Positions 5,912 to 10,028 of a stretch of 10,028 bases of DNA are shown one piece after another (position 1 is the stretch's first letter; every line of letters begins with the position of its first letter). A model generated the notes under the pieces. It ran no database searches. It was not told the origin of the DNA and worked only from the letters and a program-made list of their open reading frames with translations. The position numbers and the translations under genes were made by a program. The stretch comes from JBFYKJ01 sp041306005 (GTDB taxonomy: Archaea; Altiarchaeota; Altiarchaeia; JAFGQM01). The stretch covers positions 1 to 10,028 of the forward strand of contig JBFYKJ010000075.1 of the NCBI GenBank assembly GCA_041306005.1, given 5' to 3'.

Positions 5912-7267
5912 ATGGCTCCTAAGGTCCTATTTGCGCTAATCATAGCCTCCGTGTTGCTCGTACCCGCAGCATCCGCGCAGGAGAGGCCGCAGGCAGTATT
6001 CGAGCTTGACGCCGCGGGCGGCGCGACGATGGCGATATCGGAGAGCGCCGAGCTGGACGCGGACGAGGGGCGCCTCCAGGCGTCTGCGGACGAGAGCAAC
6101 ACGGTTGCGTTTACGGGTACATTGACCGACGACCTGTCGATATCCTCTCCCGATTACAACCTTAAGCTGACGCTGCAGGGCGGCACCTCGCAGATGGCCT
6201 TTGACATGCGCGGCACCGACGTTTCATCCCTAATAAGCGCCTTCGGCGCGTTCGACATGGATGTCGCGATGCGCGTTGCCGGCGGCAAGCTGGAGGTGGA
6301 CGCCAGCGGGACGATGGACAAGCGGATGCTGTCCGAGGTGTTCATGATAGACCCGGAGCTCATCCAGGCGGACCTTGACGGCTTCAAGGCGGACCTGCAG
6401 GACGCCATGAACGAGCTCTTTGCGCTCATGCCCGTGGAGACGACGCCCGCGGCGGCGATAACCGAGTTCGGCCTGACGGGCGGCGAGACGCTGGGATTCA
6501 CTCTCAAGATGGAGCTTGAGGGCTGGAACGCGTTCTTTGCCGCGTCAACGGCCGCCGGCTACCAGGACGACCCGCCGTCTGCGGACTTCGTCAGGTGCCT
6601 CGGCATCGACACGGCGGACGTGGTCTCTTCGCTGCTGTCGGCGCAGAGCGAGACGGCCATGACTCTCACGGCTTCGGGCGATAGGATCTCCGGCTCGGTG
6701 GCGTCGTCCGGCCAGGCGTCCGGCCAGGACGTCATCAAGTCCATGGCCCTGGACATTGGGAAGTCGGGCGCGAAGACCGATATCCGCGGCTCGCTGGTGG
6801 TGAGCGACGCGAAGGTGCTTTTGACCTGCATGGCCCAGGGCTACCTGCCGGGCGACTATGTGATGGGCAGCATAGATTTCATGCTCGTAAAGTCGCGCGG
6901 GGCCGAGAGCGCGTCGCAGTCGATTGAGTCGGAACTGGCCGGCCTTGCCGTTAAGTCGGGCGAGAACTACGTGGTCTCATTCCCGGCTGAGATGACCCGC
7001 GACTTTGACGTTACGGTTAAGATACCCTCGGGCTTGTCGATACTCTCCGTTGAGGGGGGCACGTCGTCGGGCAGCACCGCTGTCTCGGAGGAAGGCAAGG
7101 AATTCAAGGTCACCTACGGCAAGGGCGGGTTCAAGCTGGACATGACAATGATCATAATCATAGCGGTTATATTGGCGGTCGCGGCGCTCCTGCTGATACG
7201 GAGGCGCAATTTGAGCCGCGGCGATAGGGCCCCGGCCGCCCCGCGCGTCCCGCACCACAGGCCGTGA
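5912..7267 (+). CDS. Secreted surface protein with C-terminal membrane anchor, function unknown
   Basis: A 451-residue exported protein that I do not recognise. Residues 1-22 are a Sec-type signal peptide (hydrophobic core LFALIIASVLLVP, cleavage likely after ASA). The long ectodomain (about 23-405) is rich in Ser, Thr, Ala, Gly and Asp. Its many alternating-hydrophobic stretches suggest beta structure, interrupted by a helical part near MIDPELIQADLDGFKADLQD. It has only two cysteines in the mature part (in FVRCLGID and LLTCMAQG), which could pair. Residues 412-433 form a transmembrane helix followed by RRR and a short Pro/Arg-rich tail, so the protein should sit with its bulk outside. The ATG at 5912 matches the TATA spacing; an in-frame GTG at 5906 would add two residues. 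It is divergent from purC with about 200 bases between. A structural or binding role at the cell surface is inference only. Confidence 0.85.
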   Translation: MAPKVLFALIIASVLLVPAASAQERPQAVFELDAAGGATMAISESAELDADEGRLQASADESNTVAFTGTLTDDLSISSPDYNLKLTLQGGTSQMAFDMRGTDVSSLISAFGAFDMDVAMRVAGGKLEVDASGTMDKRMLSEVFMIDPELIQADLDGFKADLQDAMNELFALMPVETTPAAAITEFGLTGGETLGFTLKMELEGWNAFFAASTAAGYQDDPPSADFVRCLGIDTADVVSSLLSAQSETAMTLTASGDRISGSVASSGQASGQDVIKSMALDIGKSGAKTDIRGSLVVSDAKVLLTCMAQGYLPGDYVMGSIDFMLVKSRGAESASQSIESELAGLAVKSGENYVVSFPAEMTRDFDVTVKIPSGLSILSVEGGTSSGSTAVSEEGKEFKVTYGKGGFKLDMTMIIIIAVILAVAALLLIRRRNLSRGDRAPAAPRVPHHRP

Positions 7268-7380
7268 GCTCGCCGCTGTTTGGTTTTCGACTATTCCCTT
7301 AGCCCTGCTGTTACCGACACGCGCCACGGCGATTAGCCCACCTTGCTTTTGTTTCCCCTCTTTCTAATATCGACATCATA

Positions 7381-8865
7381 ATGGCCAAGATAGAGTTCTT
7401 CGACACGACGCTGCGGGACGGCGAGCAGACGCCCGGGGTGTCACTCAACTGGGAGGACAAGGTAGCCATAGCGAGGGCGCTGGATGAGATTGGCGTGAGT
7501 GTCGTGGAGGCGGGCTTCCCGCGCGCGTCGGAGGGGGACTTCAAGGGCGTCGAGGCCGTGGCGGAAGCCGGGCTGAAGGCAAAGGTCGCCGGCCTCGCGA
7601 GGTGCAATAAGGAGGACCTGGACGCGGCGATAGAGGCGGGCGTCGACTGGGTGCATATCTTCATCGGGACAAGCCCCCTGCACAGGGAGTTCAAGCTGAA
7701 CATGTCTAAGGAGGAGATAATAAAGAAGGCGGTCGAGGCTATAGAATACTGCAAGTCCCGCGGGGCCGTTGCGCACTTCTCCCCCGAGGATGCTTGTAGA
7801 ACGGAGTATGACTATTTGGAAAAAGTCTGCAAGGCCGCGCAGGAGGCGGGTGCAGATTCCATAAACATACCGGACACGGTAGGTGTGATGATACCCGAGA
7901 AGATGGCCGAGCTAATAGCGAGGCTGAAGAAGGCGTTAAAGGTGCCGTTGGCCGTCCATTGCCATAATGACTTTGGCCTGGCGGTGGCAAATACCGTTGC
8001 TGCTATAAAGGCCGGCGCCACGATACCTCACACAACGATAAACGGGCTGGGGGAGCGGGCTGGGAACGCCGACATGGGGGAAGTTGCGTCGATACTGAAG
8101 TTCTTGGAGGGCAAGGACACGGGACTTAACCTGAAGAAGCTGGCGCCAACGTCCGCGCTCGTCGAGAGGCTGACCGGGGTCAAGCTGATGCCGAACTTCC
8201 CACTCGTGGGCGACAATGCGTTCGCGCATGAGTCGGGCATACACGTGCATGGCGTCCTGAAGAAGTCTGCGACTTATGAACCAATCGAGCCGGAGGACAT
8301 CGGGGCGCACCGCAGGCTCGTCCTCGGCAAGCACGTCGGGGTGCACGGGGTAGCGGAGAAGCTGAAGGAAGCCGGGATCGAGGCGTCTAAGGACCAGGTA
8401 GCGGAGATAACAAGGAAGGTCAAGGATTTGGGCGACAAGCACAAAAAAGTCACGGAGGAGGACTTGGTAGCGTTGGCTCAAGATGTTGTGGGGAAACTGC
8501 CACAAAGGGAGCGGGCGATTGAGTTATTGGATTTGGAGATATCGCAGAAGCTTGGGAGGAAGCCCCGGTCGAAGGTGAAGCTGAGGGTCCACGGGAAGGT
8601 CATGGAGGTCGAGGCCGACGGGGTCGGGCCGGTGGATGCGACGATAAACGCGATTAAGTCGGCCATGAAGGGCGTGGGTGAGATAAAGCTGGAAGAATTC
8701 CACCTGGATGCGATAACCGGCGGGAGCGACGCGCTGGCTGAAGTGACGGTTAAAATCTCCGATGAGCGGAACCGCCCGATGATATCCCACGGGGTGCACG
8801 AGGACGTGACTCTGGCCGCGGTGCACGCGTTCCTGAACGGGCTTAACAGGCTGATGAGGGAATAG
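7381..8865 (+). CDS. leuA: 2-isopropylmalate synthase family enzyme (LeuA/CimA type)
   Basis: Condenses acetyl-CoA with a 2-oxoacid; 494 residues, full length for archaeal LeuA/CimA. The TIM-barrel catalytic domain (about 1-265) shows DTTLRDGEQTPG (8-19), INIPDTVG, the metal-binding HCHNDFG (H193, H195) and NGLGERAGN (221-229). A linker region (266-380) contains DNAFAHESGIHVHGVL and the GKH motif. The C-terminal allosteric LeuA dimer domain (about 381-490) has GVGPVDATINA. INIPDTVG and AHESGIHVHGVL look more like isopropylmalate synthase than citramalate synthase, but homocitrate or citramalate synthesis cannot be excluded, so the symbol is tentative. The usual GKHSG is GKHVG (316-320). No other leucine or isoleucine genes are beside it. 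The upstream promoter is weak: only a T-rich stretch at 7347-7356 has the right spacing. The regulatory domain suggests feedback control by an amino acid. Confidence 0.88.
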   Translation: MAKIEFFDTTLRDGEQTPGVSLNWEDKVAIARALDEIGVSVVEAGFPRASEGDFKGVEAVAEAGLKAKVAGLARCNKEDLDAAIEAGVDWVHIFIGTSPLHREFKLNMSKEEIIKKAVEAIEYCKSRGAVAHFSPEDACRTEYDYLEKVCKAAQEAGADSINIPDTVGVMIPEKMAELIARLKKALKVPLAVHCHNDFGLAVANTVAAIKAGATIPHTTINGLGERAGNADMGEVASILKFLEGKDTGLNLKKLAPTSALVERLTGVKLMPNFPLVGDNAFAHESGIHVHGVLKKSATYEPIEPEDIGAHRRLVLGKHVGVHGVAEKLKEAGIEASKDQVAEITRKVKDLGDKHKKVTEEDLVALAQDVVGKLPQRERAIELLDLEISQKLGRKPRSKVKLRVHGKVMEVEADGVGPVDATINAIKSAMKGVGEIKLEEFHLDAITGGSDALAEVTVKISDERNRPMISHGVHEDVTLAAVHAFLNGLNRLMRE

Positions 8866-8904
8866 GCCTAAGGAGAATTCTGCAAAAACAAATTCTGCAA
8901 GTTT

Positions 8905-8940
8905 GTAGTCTAAACCCTTTGAGTTAGGTACTACATTTTT
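8905..8940 (+). terminator. Hairpin plus T5 after the LeuA-type gene
   Basis: GTAGT (8905-8909) pairs with ACTAC (8930-8934), and CTAA (8910-8913) with TTAG (8924-8927), with a two-base bulge. ATTTTT follows immediately. The structure begins 40 bases after the stop codon and resembles an intrinsic terminator. The right arm and T-tract recur 56 bases later without the left arm. Confidence 0.5.
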
Positions 8941-8996
8941 ACAAAAACATGCGTCAGTAAATGCATTTCCTTAAACCGGTTAGGTACTACATTTTT
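8923..8996. repeat. 18-bp direct repeat, 56-bp period
   Basis: GTTAGGTACTACATTTTT occurs exactly at 8923-8940 and 8979-8996, each preceded by a TAAACC a few bases before. Between them lies the palindrome AAATGCATTT (8959-8968). A shorter direct repeat, AATTCTGCAA, occurs at 8876-8885 and 8891-8900. The region holds no convincing gene. It may be a duplicated terminator or a remnant of an inserted element. Confidence 0.75.
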
Positions 8997-9102
8997 CCGT
9001 GCCGATTCGCCTCAACCCCGCCGGCTTTTCTTCCTTAAACCTCAATTGGTATTCTCCCGTGTTAGGACCCGCCGCCCGCAAAACTCGCAAAAGTTCTCAA
9101 AT

Positions 9103-9131
9103 CGTAAACAAATAGTTTATAAGGCGTAAAC
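9103..9131 (+). promoter_or_regulatory. Promoter with operator-like repeats for the MNT-HEPN pair
   Basis: A TATA box TTTATAA (9116-9122) is centred 25 bases before the ATG at 9144, giving a leaderless start. CGTAAAC occurs on both sides of it (9103-9109 and 9125-9131), 22 bases or about two helical turns apart. TAAAC-aaata-GTTTA (9105-9119) also forms an inverted repeat overlapping the box. A protein bound here would block the promoter. The N-terminal winged helix of the first gene is the natural candidate, by inference. Confidence 0.55.
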
Positions 9132-9143
9132 TTCTAGACTAGC

Positions 9144-9677
9144 ATGGACACCTCGTACCTGCCGTCGACCCCGGAGCGGGCGGCCATACTAGAGAGCGCC
9201 CTTATGAAGGATGGCCCTATAGGCGTGAGCGCGGTCTCGAGGGAGAGCCGGGCTAGCAAGGGCCTTGTCTCCAGATATCTCTCGCTCCTTGAAAACGAGG
9301 GGGTTCTTGCTAGAAAAGGCACAAAGTTCCTTGTCAGGGACGGCTGTAAGGCGCGCGCCCTCAGGCTCCTCCTGGCGGTCAGCGGCCTTGGCGGCAGCGT
9401 GTTCAAAAGCCCGCTCATCGAATCGGCAGGCCTCTACGGCAGCTGCGCAAAGGGCGAGAACACGGAGAGCTCGGACATTGACCTATGGGTTAGGGTCAAG
9501 GGCGCGAGCCAGGCGGACCTGGCGCTCTTGTCTGCCCGCATACGAAAGAAGTTCCCCCGCGCAAACGTGCTGTTCCTCACCAAGGAGAAAATAGACCGGC
9601 TGAAAAAGGACGACCCCATCTTCTACTACTCGCTGCATTTCGGCTCGATACGCATATGCGGCGAGACGGGCGTCTGA
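9144..9677 (+). CDS. Winged-helix/MNT nucleotidyltransferase, antitoxin-like
   Basis: 177 residues in two domains. Residues about 10-66 are a winged helix (SAVSRESRASKGLVSRYLSL as the helix-turn-helix, LARKGTKFLV as the wing). Residues about 90-177 are a minimal nucleotidyltransferase (DNA polymerase beta superfamily) with G99-S100 followed by D111-I-D113, the nucleotide and metal site. The position where a third Asp often sits appears to be N141 (RANVLFL), so catalysis may be weakened. The domain closes with a typical FGSIRICGE-like end. The start at 9144 is set by the TATA spacing. Its stop overlaps the ATG of a HEPN gene by one base, so the two are probably translationally coupled. In known MNT-HEPN pairs the MNT protein neutralises the HEPN ribonuclease, in one studied case by adding AMP groups. 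The winged helix suggests it also represses its own operon. Confidence 0.82.
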   Translation: MDTSYLPSTPERAAILESALMKDGPIGVSAVSRESRASKGLVSRYLSLLENEGVLARKGTKFLVRDGCKARALRLLLAVSGLGGSVFKSPLIESAGLYGSCAKGENTESSDIDLWVRVKGASQADLALLSARIRKKFPRANVLFLTKEKIDRLKKDDPIFYYSLHFGSIRICGETGV

Positions 9678-10028
9678 TGAGAATGGCAAAGGCGTTTGGC
9701 TTTGGGGACTGCTTGAAACAGGGGCTGCTACGGGAGATCCCGCCTTCTGAAGCGAACGCGGGGCGCAGCATGGGCGCCGCCTGCGAATGGCTGGGCGAAG
9801 CCGAGAGGAACAAGGAGGCGCAGGCTTACAACTCCTGCATGCTTAGCGCCTACACGGCTATGTTCCATTCCGCCAGGGCATTGCTCTTCCTGGACGGCTT
9901 TCGGGAGAAGAGCCACGCCTGCGTGGCGCGCTACCTAGAGGCGAAATACGTGCGGTCGGGCATGCTTGAGCAGGTCTGGGTCAGCCTTTTGGACAGGTAC
10001 AGGGACCTGCGGCACGAAGACCAATACG
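9677..10028 (+). CDS. HEPN-domain protein (UPF0332/COG1895 type), 3' truncated by window
   Basis: The first 117 codons are present; the gene continues past the window end. The helical pattern of the HEPN family is clear: SAYTAMFHSARALLFLDGF followed by REKSHACVARYLEAKYV and the conserved LLDRYRDLRHEDQY. This is the form seen in UPF0332 proteins that accompany MNT nucleotidyltransferases. R107 and H113 (R-x5-H) fit the R-x4-6-H ribonuclease motif of HEPN toxins. The ATG at 9677 overlaps the preceding TGA (ATGA); a second in-frame ATG at 9683 is an alternative. Likely the toxin or effector of a two-gene module. However, some UPF0332 members have no shown toxicity, so activity is inferred. Confidence 0.82.
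   Translation, partial: MRMAKAFGFGDCLKQGLLREIPPSEANAGRSMGAACEWLGEAERNKEAQAYNSCMLSAYTAMFHSARALLFLDGFREKSHACVARYLEAKYVRSGMLEQVWVSLLDRYRDLRHEDQY

Noticed and set aside
8866..9143. Transposon or insertion-sequence ends
   Set aside because: Direct repeats are present, but there are no matching terminal inverted repeats and no transposase gene.

Overview
The window looks archaeal. Its protein families are typical of archaea: a pair of T2SF-type pilus/secretion platform proteins, a winged-helix regulator with a probable TrmB-like sensor region, an archaeal LeuA/CimA-type synthase, and a nucleotidyltransferase-HEPN pair. Ile codons are mostly ATA and Arg codons often AGG. Several genes start about 25-29 bases after a TATA-like box with no room for a leader, which is the archaeal leaderless pattern. 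A small-genome lineage such as DPANN/Micrarchaeota is possible, but that is inference; no marker gene in the window fixes the lineage.

Layout. Positions 1-238 hold a 25-bp tandem repeat (about six units, 41-190) and then a promoter. Positions 239-3265 (+) carry two adjacent membrane proteins of the T2SF (GspF/TadC/FlaJ) family. The second has a long Ala/Lys-rich cytoplasmic extension and a calcium-loop (thrombospondin type 3-like) insertion in its external loop. Positions 3266-3695 are a 430-base regulatory stretch with oligo-T tracts, a possible 37-residue protein on the minus strand, two divergent TATA boxes flanking an inverted repeat, and a 12-bp perfect palindrome. Positions 3696-4724 (+) encode a winged-helix regulator-like protein. 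It converges on purC (4771-5712, minus), a SAICAR synthetase with an unusual four-cysteine insertion. Divergent from purC, 5912-7267 (+) encodes a secreted protein of unknown function anchored by a C-terminal membrane helix. Positions 7381-8865 (+) encode a 2-isopropylmalate-synthase-family enzyme with its regulatory domain. Positions 8866-9143 hold a terminator-like hairpin, an 18-bp direct repeat and a repeat-framed promoter. Positions 9144-10028 (+) carry a winged-helix/MNT nucleotidyltransferase overlapping by one base a HEPN-domain (UPF0332/COG1895-type) gene that runs off the window.

How the parts relate. The two T2SF proteins probably form the inner-membrane platform of a type IV pilus-like or secretion machine. 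Its ATPase and pilins are not here. The MNT and HEPN genes form a likely translationally coupled pair of toxin-antitoxin type, perhaps autoregulated through the repeats around its TATA box. purC (purine synthesis) and the LeuA-type enzyme (branched-chain or 2-oxoacid elongation) stand alone, each under its own promoter, without pathway partners beside them. No mobile element, CRISPR array, tRNA or rRNA was recognised.
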